Assembly: GCA_933822405.4 (NCBI GenBank)
Contig: CAKOGP040001714.1
Location: forward strand, 186,001-250,000
Source of the DNA: Cylindrotheca closterium
Taxonomy: Eukaryota; Bacillariophyta; Bacillariophyceae; Bacillariales; Bacillariaceae
DNA length: 64,000 bases
Direction: 5' to 3'
Position 1 is the first letter of the stretch; each line of letters starts with the position of its first letter. The notes under the pieces were generated by a model, which was not told the origin of the DNA, did no database searches, and worked only from the letters and a program-made list of their open reading frames with translations. Shown piece by piece: positions 34,293 to 45,958 of this stretch. The position numbers and the translations under genes are program-made.

Positions 34293-35763
34293 GATTTTTC
34301 GAGTATTTGTATTGTATTTCTTTTGTTGTGATGCGTTGGATTTCCGATTGGAACTTCTCTTTTTCGTGATCGTTTTGGCGAATGTGTCTTGGGCACCTGC
34401 TTCTGTAGCGTAAAAAACTTTTGTCTTGCGACTCACACATACTCGCCGATCAAATATGGAAAAGTGAACTAATTCGGAGTGCTGCCACTCCAAGAATAAA
34501 AAGTGTTAAGTAAAAAATTCAGAATTTCGGCAGAAACGGAAGTGTTGGCGGCTCTAACAAAAGTGTACCAGTGTAAATATGCAGAAGAAAAAGTGATCAA
34601 ATTCTGTGCATGTGCAGTCGTTAAACAAAAACTCACACGGTGCACCAAAAACGAAACACAGCACGATCGAGTACCGGTACACCATCATTTGAACGATCCG
34701 AATCTGCAATTACCATCAACCAGCAGAGAAGGCGAGTGGAATATATTGTGGTACCAGTAGATCAGCAGTTTTGAAGTTCCTGCATTCATTCTTCATCGAA
34801 AAGGTCACGACGAACCTTCTTCTTCTTTAGTCGTAGTATCTATACTGTAGTATTATACAACTTCCGCATGGTGCACTGATAAAAAAACAGAAAGCAGTAT
34901 CATCACCCTGGTAGCATCGAACATGATCATCTGGCTGCATCATGATTGATGATTGATTGTTGCGTACGAGGTACCAGTACGTTGCCCTTCCTAAAATCCT
35001 TTGTTGTCACTTGACTGCTGGCTGGCTGACAGGTGATTGTTCTTGTTCTCGGCTGCGCTTGCTTCATTCTTTGTGTATGAATAATAAAAGAAAGGGTGAT
35101 TCTATATCCTCTTTTTCATAATATATTAGTATACGGTACTACTCACAGGCACCCACTTGCTTACAGTACCTACTGCTATATCTAGGAGAGCGAATGAGGA
35201 GTTAATGTGAGGATAATGCCTGCCTTACTCCATCACTGTCAACAACAATGCTTGGGGGAGATGGTGTATCGTACCTTTACTGTATAATTCATCATTCTTG
35301 AGATATGACCATAGCCTTGTACTAGAGGAGGAGTACCGAATGCCACAAGTGGATACTGTAGGTGCACTTGTGTTTTATGTAGCATGTATGTAGGTACCCA
35401 ATATTACAGTAGCAGTAGCTCAGCAGTGTATATAGGTACCTACATTCATTCATTCTTGGTACTAGGTAGTATAATACATTGTTGACAGGATCTTGTTTCT
35501 TCTGTTCACTAACTACACGTACTATTCAATATCACAATCTCCTATACATACTTTACTACAGTAGGGAACAGAGGAGGGAAGTGAAGCAACACTGCAAGAG
35601 GAGCAAAGACACATATATAAATACTATAACTAGTTAGGATACGTATTCTTGGCTTACCAATACTGTGTATCAATATCCATATCATAATTAATTCTTTCCT
35701 TCCTTTCTTGTTTCATTCGTTGGCTTTCTTACCACTTTCCTCCTCCATCATTCTTTCCTTATT
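34293..35763. other. 1.5-kb intergenic rich in GGTACC/TACC motifs
   Basis: No supported gene. Several GGTACC or TACCGGTA palindromes (34673, 34980, 35393, 35435), AT-rich, with runs of CATTCATTCATT. Probably holds the terminator of the HSF gene and the promoter of the small Ser/Arg-rich gene. Confidence 0.45.
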
Positions 35764-37742
35764 TTAGATTCTGGCCGTATTAACCCCGGCAGCCGGACCG
35801 GATGCGATGGAAGCATTGCTGCTATTCGTATTGTTGCTGTTGCTGTTGCTGTTGCTGTTGTTATGATTGGCATTTGCCGCCGCAGCAGCATTTGCCGCCG
35901 CCAAATTGGCCATGTTATTCGCAGCTTGCATGGCCGCCGCATTGTTGGCGTGATGCATGGCATTGGCATTATTTTGCGCATTGGCATTGGCCATGGCTTG
36001 TCTCAAAATGGTATCCGACATGGGGGTTGGATTCATGGGATCTAGGTTGAGTTGAGCATTCAAGGCTGCCTGTTTTTCACCCGCCACGAGCATGGAAAAG
36101 ATCTTGTCTTCAAAGGCATGATTGTTCAAAAAGGCAGATGACTGGGATTCGATGCTAGTTCCACGAGACAGATTGGAAATATTTCTTGATAGATTGGAAA
36201 GAGTGCCCAACGACGCGAGTCTTCCAGGAGGAATGTTGAGAGTGGAAGGAATCGAGGCAGGACCTCCTGGGAGTTGCTTTTGTTTGGGATGTGGAGGCAA
36301 AGTGGCCCCACCTTGAGAGGCAGCACCAGCGCCACCAGCACCGTGGTGGGACGCCAGACTCTTGGCCATGCCTAGAGCCGAAGAATCTCCGAGTCCAGCA
36401 AAATGATTTTGCAGCCCGGAAAAGGATCCAATCGAAGTGGCCCGACCTCCATAGCCTGCCAAAGGATCCATGCCCCCAAAGGGTCTCAATAGATTTTGAG
36501 CGTTAGCCGCATGAAAGGCATTCTTGGTGGCTGCAGTCATGTGAGTGTTCATGGTTGCTTTGGATGCAATAGAGTCGTTGGAGGTCGGTGCTGTTGCTTG
36601 CTTTTGCAAAAAGGCATTCTGCTGTTGCTGTTGCATGGCCAACATCATTTGTTCCATGCGTCCCAGCATGTCTAGTTCCAACCGACGCATCCGCTCTTCC
36701 ATCTGGGCGCCCATTTCGGTAATGGTCGTCTCCAAGGTGGTAATCTTATCTTTGAGAGATTGGACTTCGCGTTGTTGATCTTGGCCGGGCGTGTTGCCAC
36801 CGCCGCGAGTGGATCGCTGAATGTTTTTGAGCAAATCGCAACGTCCGCGCTTGAAATTCTCATTGAAAAAGGTGACATGCTTGGCCGTGTTGGCGTCAAA
36901 GTCGCTGTTTCGAATGGGCTTGGATTGCATCTTGCGGAAACCATAGAAATTCAATTGGCGGGCAAACGAGCTGAATTTGTTGTGATCGAAATAGGCTGGA
37001 ATGACAGAAGTTGCAAAGACATCAGGGTCCTTGACTACGAACATGTCGCCATCTGCTGTCCTGTTGTCACATGTCACATGGCAAGCAACGAGTGTTGGAT
37101 TGGAGATGGTTGGTTAGATACGAAGTGTGTACGGTGTCATGGAATGGAACACACACGAATTCATTCATGGTTGCTCAAACTTCAAAATCGAAGCTGCTGG
37201 AAATCATTCCATCGCCTTCCCAGATTTGTGGAAAATTCGTTTGCGTGCATTTCACGTAGCGAATGTACCAGCGAAATTTGGGAACAGCAACGAACAGCTT
37301 CAACAGTGGATACGAAGCGTCAAGGATGTTCTTACCATGAAGCAATATTGGGGTCACAAGTATCGATCATCTTGTAGGTTTCTGCAAAATGAGTCAAGGA
37401 GAGTGAATGAGAGTTGAGAGAAAGGCTTGGAATGGTGAAACTGCACACACAAAAGCAAGCAGAAAAGCAGAAAACGCCCAAGCACGAACCAGAAGCAAAA
37501 GGTATTCTGGAAGAAAGGCAAATACTCAATGCAAACGACTCACTCTTTAGAAAGATGGGAATGGTCGTAGCTCCTTTGCACTTGGATGTTTGAGCTGTCT
37601 TTTCATCACCAAGACCTCCATCTTCGTCAGCACGTCTGCGTTTGTTACCAGCCATTGTTGTTGGTGCTGCGGTAGAATTTGGGGCTGTGAAAGTTGTTGT
37701 GTTATTCGTGGTGTTACTCGTTGTGGTTGTCTCAATCCCCAT
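35764..37742 (-). CDS. Heat-shock-factor-type transcription factor
   Basis: Three exons (37544-37742, 37336-37381, 35764-37060) give 513 residues. The HSF DNA-binding domain spans about residues 60-150: IPIFLKKTYKMIDTC, then VFATSVIPAYFDHNKF and SSFARQLNFYGFRK, which is the recognition helix region of the winged helix. The second intron splits the codon of the Trp in IASW|TADGD. Residues about 170-215 are a coiled coil (EVQSLKDKITTLETTI..MGAQMEERMRRLE) that should trimerise. The rest is Gly/Ala/Asn-rich and ends in Asn-Ala and Asn-Ser runs. HSFs are the most expanded transcription-factor family in diatoms, so the stress role should not be assumed for this member. The N-terminal Thr/Asn-rich leader with KRRR is a likely nuclear signal. 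Confidence 0.9.
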
Positions 37743-38211
37743 TAGTCGTTGTTTTCAAACAAGCAAATCAATCAAATACAATCGAAAGGTCAATCCAATA
37801 TAGACAGTAGTAGTCCAAGTAAAAAGGCAAGTCAATAGTCTCTGCAATGATGCACAAGTAAGTGACTCTCAGCCACCGCCAATCAGTCGTCTTCTTGAAC
37901 TTTTCCCGTCAATTTCACACGTCAAATTGACCGACAAGTGCGTTGTCTACGACTACCGTAGCCCCCGCGTAGCGTCCAGTACGTAATACATGTACGAAGG
38001 TTCAAAATGTGTGGTGGCGTTTGCGCAGTGATCGCGCATTGGTAGATTGATTCGACTACATTCATGCATACTTTAGATTCGATCTAGTCGATTATGAAAG
38101 AGATTTCAATACGTTATACTGTAGCATACAGTATGGTAGATACGAGGAACAATACGAGGAACAATAATAGGTGCTGTAATATAATAATGGTCTCAGTCCA
38201 ATCAAAAGGTT
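37743..38211. other. Intergenic
   Basis: About 470 bases upstream of the HSF gene and downstream of the GTPase gene. Contains CTGTAGCATACAGTATGG and an ACAATACGAGGAACAATA direct repeat near 38145-38170. No gene. Confidence 0.4.
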
Positions 38212-40554
38212 TCAGAACAACCTTTTGAGGGCAGCAATCCCAGCATCCAACGTCGCAATCTCTTTGTCGTACTTCTCCATGGCGCGCTGCTGTTCGGGCG
38301 GGGCCACGACCAAGCGATCAATCTCCGAGTCAATCACATCATTGGACAAAATATCATTCAGCCGACGATCATACTTTTCCATCACTTCAATGCAGATCAT
38401 TGGAACTGTGTCAATAAAACGCTTCTCGGCGACCTTGCCGTAGGCATTCAATGCATGCTGCATCTCTTCGGCCATGTGATCGTCCATCGATCTCGCTTGG
38501 TTCCGCTCAAACACAAGATTGACGGCCGAGACAACTGCTCCTTTTTCCATTGTTTTGTCTTGACCACCCGTGCCAATCAAAGACAGGAGTTCTTTCATTA
38601 ATCGCTGAGATCGAAGATTGGATAGATTCTCAAAGAGATAATGATTTTGGCTGTAAGGAACCTGTTCCCGATCGATAAACTGTGACACTTGGACCTTGGA
38701 TTCCTTCATCAAAGTCCCCACCAGCTCGGTAGACTTGAATAATAAGAACTCTCGAAACTGGACCAACGATTCGATCTCACGAATGCTTTTGATGTACTTA
38801 CAAGTCGCAGTTTCCAACAAGCCAGCCGTATAAGTCAACAGTTCTTCAGCGGGAAGCCGCCAATCCTCATCAATTAAATCAACCACAATACCTTTGAAGA
38901 CCTCCGTGTTGATAAAAATTGGAAGGTCATATGGACGGTTCTCTTCAATCAATTTCCGAATCCATTCTGGATCTCGGCGGACTGATTCCATTGGAACTGG
39001 TTTCATGATGTAAGCATAATTGTTATTGTCGACAATCTTCACATGGTTTCCGTCCTCGTAGACATCGTCAGCTGTGCGGCCAGAAAGTAAAATATGTAGC
39101 TTATTCTGCCTAATGCTCTTAAAATAGACGTCATTGCCTTTCACGTATCGCACAGTATCCTTGACCTCGTTTGAGTTAACAAATGCAATCGCGTCAACTC
39201 CAACAGCGATCTTGGATATATTTGCCAAGCGACTTTTGCTAAGAGTGTCCTTGAAGCGTTTTGATGCCACATGAAACTCTGCCGAGGGCTTCCTTTTGAA
39301 CATCTTGCTTTTTCCAATGAGATGACCACCAAATATCAATGGTCTGATGGATCTGCAAATATCGTCCGCGACCTTGCGGAACAATGCCCTTTTCTCAATG
39401 AACTCGGAAGGAATCTCACCAAGTTGTTGTCGAGAGGAGAACGCCGACTCACGCTTCTCTTTCATTTCTGATACGATATTTTGAAAGGAAAGACGGATAA
39501 GCTTCATCTGAAGTTCCCCGAGCTTCATACGTAGATTCTTTGTACCAAACAAGCTCTTGTCCTCAACCCCACGCCATGGTTCCGTGTTGTAAAAGAAGGT
39601 CGCTTCTTGAGTCAATCCTTCTTCGATCGTTGTCTTCTTATTCAGTGCTTCTTGACCTCGACCTTTCACCATGTGAAATCCCATTTCGAAGTGTTGGGTC
39701 TTCTCGCCGAGAAGAAGCTCCTTCACACTACTTTCAGCTCCGGAATCAATCAAGTCAGGTTTTGTCAGTACCGGTATAGTGCGCTTTGTGCCAGGATCCA
39801 CCTTTAAAGCTTCTGCCATGATCTGCGAGTTGTGAAAATCGACGTTGGCTGGCAGCACAGCGAGGATCACGCACCGCTGGTTCGTCAGGTAGTCGGACAT
39901 TAATGCCTGAATGTCTTCCGAGAGGCTGGCACTCTCATCCTTTCCATGAGATCGGACGATACCTGGGAGATCAATCAACGTGAGGTTCTCGCAATGCGGA
40001 CCAGTCATCTCCACACTCACAACGTCGCGAGCAACCTCCTTGTTCTGTTTCTCAACAATGTGGGTTTGAGCCTCTGAGATGTATCCTGTCAGGTCATCCC
40101 AATTAGCCTCTGTCACTTCCTTCGGAATAAAGTTGTAATCAAATCCTTCGGGAGAATCTTTCCAAATTACCTTGACGGTTGCTGATTTGGATTCCGATTT
40201 GCGCATCTGAAGTCGGATGGGGCACCGAGTGGTCAACTTGTCGTTGCTAGGAAGCTCCACCAGGGAGATCATGGAAAGGAGACTGGATTTTCCACTGCTC
40301 GTATCTCCCATGACGGCAATCATGGGCAAGTCAACATATTGATCAACATTGCACTGAGCTAACTTGTTCATGAAGGCTCGGTAAGCCTCGTTTCCATCGC
40401 TGTCAGTGATGGTATTCGTCATGGTTCGTGGTGCCTCAATAAGAACGCTCTCAGATTGTTCAGGCTTATTTCCATTTAGAAAGAAGAGAGCCATATTCTG
40501 AAAAAGAATGAGACGAAGCGCAAGATTGCGATATGATACTTGGCGTACGTCCAT
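38212..40554 (-). CDS. Dynamin-family large GTPase (Mx-like)
   Basis: Single 780-codon frame. The G1 loop is GDTSSGKSS (83-91), G3 is DLPG (195-198) and G4 is TKPD (264-267), all intact. The middle/stalk region and a C-terminal GTPase-effector-like segment are present (EKYDRRLNDILSND). There is no recognisable PH domain and no Pro-rich tail, so the layout is closer to Mx and dynamin-related proteins than to classical dynamin. A roughly 100-residue stretch around 430-540 replaces the expected short loop of the stalk. The protein should self-assemble on membranes and constrict or remodel them using GTP. An ATG at residue 21 would be an alternative start. Confidence 0.85.
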   Translation of the reverse strand: MDVRQVSYRNLALRLILFQNMALFFLNGNKPEQSESVLIEAPRTMTNTITDSDGNEAYRAFMNKLAQCNVDQYVDLPMIAVMGDTSSGKSSLLSMISLVELPSNDKLTTRCPIRLQMRKSESKSATVKVIWKDSPEGFDYNFIPKEVTEANWDDLTGYISEAQTHIVEKQNKEVARDVVSVEMTGPHCENLTLIDLPGIVRSHGKDESASLSEDIQALMSDYLTNQRCVILAVLPANVDFHNSQIMAEALKVDPGTKRTIPVLTKPDLIDSGAESSVKELLLGEKTQHFEMGFHMVKGRGQEALNKKTTIEEGLTQEATFFYNTEPWRGVEDKSLFGTKNLRMKLGELQMKLIRLSFQNIVSEMKEKRESAFSSRQQLGEIPSEFIEKRALFRKVADDICRSIRPLIFGGHLIGKSKMFKRKPSAEFHVASKRFKDTLSKSRLANISKIAVGVDAIAFVNSNEVKDTVRYVKGNDVYFKSIRQNKLHILLSGRTADDVYEDGNHVKIVDNNNYAYIMKPVPMESVRRDPEWIRKLIEENRPYDLPIFINTEVFKGIVVDLIDEDWRLPAEELLTYTAGLLETATCKYIKSIREIESLVQFREFLLFKSTELVGTLMKESKVQVSQFIDREQVPYSQNHYLFENLSNLRSQRLMKELLSLIGTGGQDKTMEKGAVVSAVNLVFERNQARSMDDHMAEEMQHALNAYGKVAEKRFIDTVPMICIEVMEKYDRRLNDILSNDVIDSEIDRLVVAPPEQQRAMEKYDKEIATLDAGIAALKRLF

Positions 40555-41345
40555 CTTCTACGGTGCATAAAATTTTCAGATCAGCGCAATAAGTGGATCT
40601 TGATTGGTCAAATGGGCAATCTGAAATTTTCAAAATCTGTCAGACAGTACTAGTACCGGTCTTCCAACCGACAAGAGAATATCATGACGAGCACGGATGG
40701 CGATTGATTGATTCGTTCGGAAGGAAACAGGCATGCGGCACGGCCCCCTGCTCCAAGGTTGCCACTATCCTATCTTATTATTATTGCCACAAATCGAAAA
40801 TGTTGACTGCCGCCACAGCAGGATTATTCTTGAACCTTCCGCTTTTAGTTTGGTGTTGTTTTGAATGAATCAATCAATCAATAATGAAGCATATTCATGT
40901 TTCGATTTCTTGCTTTCCTTAGTAGTAAAGCATTACGGGTAGTAGAGGTCATCCTAGGCTGGGATGCAGTGTGGATGGAATGGACTATTGTATTGTGGAT
41001 TTTGCTTCCAATTTCGACTCCTTCGAGTGAGGTCTACCCCGCGCATGCCACTCACTCCCACTTTTTCAATTCAATTTTTCGCCTTTCTCACGGGATAGGC
41101 TGGCGCTATGTATGCCGACCGGATGTAGGACAGACAATGCAATAGAAGCAACGTGTAAAAATAGCCAAAACAAAAGAACAGAAACCAAACCACGGCGCAA
41201 CAACAAGGAACTATTCATCCAACAAAATCGTGGATTATTACTTCACCAGCGACTGTTTTGTTGCGTGTTGAAGAAATCATCACTTTCTTGGTTGGTGTTT
41301 CCTCTTTTCACCATCTAGAAATTGAGGATTCATTCAGAATAAAGA
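40555..41345. other. Divergent promoter region
   Basis: 790 bases between two divergently transcribed genes (GTPase minus, senescence-domain plus). AGTACCGGTC lies near 40648 and a CAATCAATCAATAATG tract near 40870. Open frames here are short and overlapping; none is called. Confidence 0.4.
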
Positions 41346-43325
41346 ATGTCACCTCATGAAACAGCCGATTCTCCAACAAAGGAAGAAGAAACTTTGGTGT
41401 TTGGGAGAACAATCACAAGAAAAGAAGCGAGTGCAAATGCAGGGGGAAACCTAGTGACGGATCCATCAACGCTTTCTACTGCTGCTGCCACTGAAGATCC
41501 CGCGGTGGTGACAAAGACGATAGCCTCCATGGGCCGACCTGACATAATTTCTCTGGTGGATTTGGAAGATGAACATGATGAACACGACTTGGTTCCAGTG
41601 CACGAATACTACTGCACTCCAATCAACCCGTCGTCGATATCCTTTACCAGAATGAAATCGACGACCCCAACAACAGCAACTTCTGTAGCTTCGTCGATAT
41701 CGTCATCCTTCTCTTCGACTCCGATAGGGTTGCTGAATTCATCCTCATCTTCGTTGTCGTTCTATGCCGTTGGTGGTGGTAGCGGCGATGAACAAGAACA
41801 ACAGCATTCATCGGATGCGCAACAGCTGGAACAACATCAGGCGCTTCACCTAATACAACAAGAGTCTTCTTATACATATAATACAACGCAACAACAACAA
41901 CAAGATGAATATGAACTACCGCGGCGACGGATTCCACTCTCTCACCGCACCAAGCTTCAAAACTGGGAAGTCTGTCTCAAGCCAATTTTGATGAAATATC
42001 TCCATGACGAACAGCTTTTATACTTTTACAAATTATATCACGACCACGATATAAAATCTCCACAGTTGCTGGAATCGTTGGCGTATTTGGCCTCGAGTCC
42101 CAGCTTTTCCGAAGAGTGTTACTGGGATCACCTCTGTCCCTGGGCACTCTATTGGTCCAGTAAACGCAAAGCCCGCAGTTTGAAGCTGATTACGCTGAAA
42201 ACATTGATGCAATGCTTGTCGCCTCCAGTGGCGGGATGGCAACATTGCGATCCTGTGATTGAAGGGACCTTGGACTTTTTGATTACGCCCCAAATGGAAT
42301 GGGAGTTCATGGACCACTCTGAAATGAATTTGTTGCTGGAATTGCGAGCTGTCTGTTTGCGGTTCAGTCAACAAGAAGAGGCACACATTGCCAAAATGGC
42401 CCAACGAGGGGACACGGCGGCCGTCTTGATTTCCGCCAGTGCCAAGCTGATGGAAGAAGGCATGATTCAATCCGGCCGATTGATTGAGGGCCAGTTGGAC
42501 AAGGCATGTGTTGTATTGAAAACCTGGGTCAAGCCTGGGCAATATCCTATTAATGTCGATCAGAATCATGCCTATGTCGCCAGAGCCTTGTCCAGTGCGG
42601 CCAAGAGGGCATCCATTGAAGTCAAGGATTCGACCGTGTGGTTGGTGCAAACTGCCCGAGATGCCTCCTCCAAGGGATTGGGAATAGTGGTGGAAAAGTT
42701 GGACAACAAGGGAAATCGCCGATCCACCTTTCATGAACAATTGTCGCCCGAATCCGCCGAGGCTCTCAAGGTGGTGGGAAAGGTTGGCATGGCAACACTG
42801 GGCGCTACGGCCTTGGTCGGGGAAGCCATGGTGGAACTCAGTCGAGGTTTGGTACGAAAGACGGGATCCGTGGCTGCTGATATAGTCGAACACAAGTACG
42901 GTTCGGACGCTGGTCGAGTCGTATTGGATGCGAGTGAAACGGCGGATAATTTGGTCCAGGCGGCTGGGAACGTGGCGCTGTTGGAGCACAAGGTAATGGC
43001 CAAGACCATGGCCAAGGATGCGGGTAAGGAGAAGATTGAAGCGGAGATGGCCCGGGCCAAGGATTCGATGCATTTGTTGGAAATTCAAATGGCGGGAATA
43101 ATTCACCAAGCCTTGGGAAATGGTCCAGGGCCAAACAAGCTTTTGGAGGGAATGAAAGGACGGCATCAGCAGAAACAGCAAACTCAGTTGGTAAAAGCAG
43201 GAGGAACACCTTCTCCAGCAGCTTCGACTACATCAACTGCACTAAAGAGAACGCCTTCTACTATTTCGCAAGTGAAGACATCATCCGAGTCATCATCCCA
43301 GCAGGCCGTGATGCTAAGAGTGTAA
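41346..43325 (+). CDS. Senescence/spartin-domain protein
   Basis: Single 659-codon frame. The first 190 residues are low complexity (Ser- and Gln-rich). Residues about 200-320 are a helical region rich in Trp/Tyr/Leu. The C-terminal part, about 345-590, matches the senescence domain of spartin and plant senescence proteins: ISASAKLMEEGMIQSGRLI, ALSSAAKRASIEVKDST, VGKVGMATLGATALVGEAM, HKYGSDAGRVVLDASETA and DNLVQAAGNVALLEHKVM. Such domains bind lipid droplets or membranes. The tail is Ser/Thr-rich. The front half does not look like an MIT domain, so this is a spartin relative rather than an orthologue. Confidence 0.7.
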   Translation: MSPHETADSPTKEEETLVFGRTITRKEASANAGGNLVTDPSTLSTAAATEDPAVVTKTIASMGRPDIISLVDLEDEHDEHDLVPVHEYYCTPINPSSISFTRMKSTTPTTATSVASSISSSFSSTPIGLLNSSSSSLSFYAVGGGSGDEQEQQHSSDAQQLEQHQALHLIQQESSYTYNTTQQQQQDEYELPRRRIPLSHRTKLQNWEVCLKPILMKYLHDEQLLYFYKLYHDHDIKSPQLLESLAYLASSPSFSEECYWDHLCPWALYWSSKRKARSLKLITLKTLMQCLSPPVAGWQHCDPVIEGTLDFLITPQMEWEFMDHSEMNLLLELRAVCLRFSQQEEAHIAKMAQRGDTAAVLISASAKLMEEGMIQSGRLIEGQLDKACVVLKTWVKPGQYPINVDQNHAYVARALSSAAKRASIEVKDSTVWLVQTARDASSKGLGIVVEKLDNKGNRRSTFHEQLSPESAEALKVVGKVGMATLGATALVGEAMVELSRGLVRKTGSVAADIVEHKYGSDAGRVVLDASETADNLVQAAGNVALLEHKVMAKTMAKDAGKEKIEAEMARAKDSMHLLEIQMAGIIHQALGNGPGPNKLLEGMKGRHQQKQQTQLVKAGGTPSPAASTTSTALKRTPSTISQVKTSSESSSQQAVMLRV

Positions 43326-43595
43326 TGACGCTTCGGGAAACGTTTTCGGAGTACAAGGTTCGTGTTGAATCTGACTGATTTGGAAAGAATCTTGCTTGTT
43401 TAGAATCCAGATGTATTTATAATATACAGTACCTTTAAGTATAAAAAGTACAATAGTGACAACAGCTAGGGGGCTATGAAGCTGGGTTGCGCTCCACCTT
43501 GGGTGGATCTTATACATTCATATTCAAATTCTATTAGGTTTCTATGTATTGTTTTTGTGTTTCTCGATGGACTGAGTCAAAAAGGGGCGCGTTAG

Positions 43596-44264
43596 CTAGG
43601 CCGCAGCTGCTGGGAATGCTACAGTGTCATACCATCCCAAGGCATTGTGGACCATGCCTTCCAAGTAGTTGGCCCAACCTGGTGACACTATCCAAATTGC
43701 AAGCAGGCGGTTGAAACATTCGGATGCCCGATCGTGATGCTTGCATGCCCTGTGAATCAGACCCACATTGTTCAGCACAATCATGGACAGCAGACTATTT
43801 TTACCGTTTAGCATCATCACCAGTTGATAAATTGACATGGATTTTCTGAGGTACGAGTCCCTGAGTCTCGAATCCACATTTGTTGCATTTGCCTTTAATT
43901 GCAATGCCAGCGCGAGATTGAAGATTTGAATCGAGGAAACAACATGAGTAGCAATGTGCCTTTCCAACGAAACCCTTTGTGGGATAAAGACAGCTCGATC
44001 ATATAGAAATCCTGCATCATCATTGCTGTCCTCTCTTCTATCTAGTAGACTAGTAGTAGTGCTCTGCAAGATCAGGTGATGTATCGCTGTCGCGCACGGT
44101 TCAGAATGAACGTTGTCATGTGCCGCATGAGACCTCAGTTCCTTCTGAAACCGCTTCAAAGATGCTTTCAGCATGCATATTGCCTCGTTGTATCTGGCTG
44201 TGTCTATCATTGAAGCAGCAGCGTTGTTTTGGTTGATGGCAGTCCTGATCCTAATCGTACTCAT
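43596..44264 (-). CDS. TPR-like helical protein, inverted-pair copy 1
   Basis: 222 residues from the ATG at 44264 (MSTIRIRTAINQNNAAASM). TPR-like pieces: ARYNEAICMLKASLKRFQ, then IFNLALALQLKAN and NNVGLIHRACKHHDRASEC. It is nearly identical to the plus-strand gene at 50736-51413, and more distantly related to the one at 9736-10458. Homology continues upstream of the ATG (about 100 bases) and a little past the stop, so a genomic segment and not only the coding part was copied. No decay is seen in either copy. Confidence 0.75.
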   Translation of the reverse strand: MSTIRIRTAINQNNAAASMIDTARYNEAICMLKASLKRFQKELRSHAAHDNVHSEPCATAIHHLILQSTTTSLLDRREDSNDDAGFLYDRAVFIPQRVSLERHIATHVVSSIQIFNLALALQLKANATNVDSRLRDSYLRKSMSIYQLVMMLNGKNSLLSMIVLNNVGLIHRACKHHDRASECFNRLLAIWIVSPGWANYLEGMVHNALGWYDTVAFPAAAA

Positions 44265-45958
44265 CTTTTCTATTTTTTCAAGTTGCACACTTTTTGAGAA
44301 TTGTGAGTACAATATTTTCTTTTCTGCCCGAATTGTACCGTGGTCTTTGCAGGATGAAGTACAGCATGGTACGGCTGCAGTATACCTACATGAAAAGCTC
44401 TGAAGCTTCAGAAGCAGGGAGCAGGAATGGATCCCTGGTTTCCAAATCGTTTCTGATCTATAAATTCATTTTTAGACACAGTGCCAACTACCAACAACAA
44501 ATTCGACTTTGTAGTGAAGATTTCCAATAAATCGTTTGTGATCAGAGTACCGATCACCGGTCCAGGACCAAGGATGCGGGACCGCCGGGCGGTCCCGCAT
44601 CCTTCTTCAGCCGCCAGCAAATGAGCAGGACCGATCGGACGTCGGACAGACAACGCGAGCCTGAACGGACGTCAGCCAGACAGTCATCTGTGATCTGAAT
44701 CGAAGACTGTAGTGACCAGCTGAAACGTATATCGTCTGATATACGGTAACGTCTGTACGTCCCATCACCATATAAACATAGCTTATCGTGGATAGAAGCA
44801 CAGGATATCGTTTGATGCTTCATGGCACAATTTTTTAAATATCATGGCATATTTCACTCCAAGAACACATCAAGGACACGCAAAGAGAGAAAAGAGGGAA
44901 CGCCCCAGCCAGCTGGGGGGCATGCATTCTCTGGAGGAAACACGATGTGTCAGCTACTGTGAATCGTGGTGATTGGACCATGGGGCATATCTTCGACGCC
45001 CAGCACTGCCTAGTACTAGGCTAGCTAGTACTACTCTATAGTAGTAGTACTTCAAGAAGAAGTGTTACCTTCCCAAAAGAGGTGATCAGTCTTGCAAGGG
45101 GGTCTACATCGTGCATCCTCTAACTCTTGCCCCGACAATGAGACGAAATTGAAAATACTCCAACCATTTTGGTCAAGGAGGAGATGAAGTAACAATTCCC
45201 TGTCATATCTTGGGGGGAAGACCTTAAAAAGTTTAGTAGAAATGATTGTTATATTTTTCTATACTTCGTTGTTTGGATGTGAGGTACTAGTGCATGTGCC
45301 CTTCTCAATTAATTGACACGTAGTATTCCAATAGATACCAAAATGGCCGCCGACCCGATACTTAGGAGAGAATATGTCTGGTTGATTCTAGGGGAAGAAG
45401 TGCCAAGAAAAAAAACATACAAATAAACGATTCACAGTCAACTAATATCTTATATTATACTGGGGTGTTATATTATACTATGGAGACCTTCGGCTATGAA
45501 GTCATGCGTTCTAGGAGCGAAACTTGAACAACGGTATCGCCACTCCACCACATCCCTGCTTTTCGTCGTGACAGAAGCCGCCACTAGTGTTCTGGGCTCA
45601 ATCCAATTTTGGATTTAAACCAGAAGTTTTTTGTATCTCTGCTGGACCCAATGGTTCGCTGCAAAAGGCAAGGTTGCAAACAGACTGTCATCGGTTTGAC
45701 AACGATATCGGCCATCTGGCAGTGATCTTCTCAGCAGAGAACACAGACATCCAAGCAAAACAACGACCGGTATCAAATCAAAGCATCGATAGCCTCATGG
45801 ACCAGCCATCACAGAACAGTGTTGATTGTTGAGTCACGGGATGAAGAAGTGTTGTCGAAACTGGAGATGAAGAAGGAATGCCATACAGCATGTTCTTCAC
45901 AAAAGAGAGCCAAAATAATGCTCCTGACGGTCCTTTGTCTTCATCATGGCCATGATAA
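44265..45958. other. Long intergenic region
   Basis: 1.7 kb without a supported gene. It holds a strong 17-bp-arm hairpin at 44570-44604, a GTATATCGTCTGATATAC palindrome near 44727-44744, and AT-rich stretches. The 89- and 81-codon minus frames at 44408-44823 cross the hairpin and look like chance. Confidence 0.45.
44570..44604. repeat. Perfect 17-bp-arm inverted repeat (hairpin)
   Basis: Arms 44570-44586 and 44588-44604 are exact reverse complements separated by one base. The arms are GC-rich (AAGGATGCGGGACCGCC), so the cruciform or RNA stem would be very stable. It lies in a gene-free region, about 300 bases upstream of the TPR-like gene start. Confidence 0.85.
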
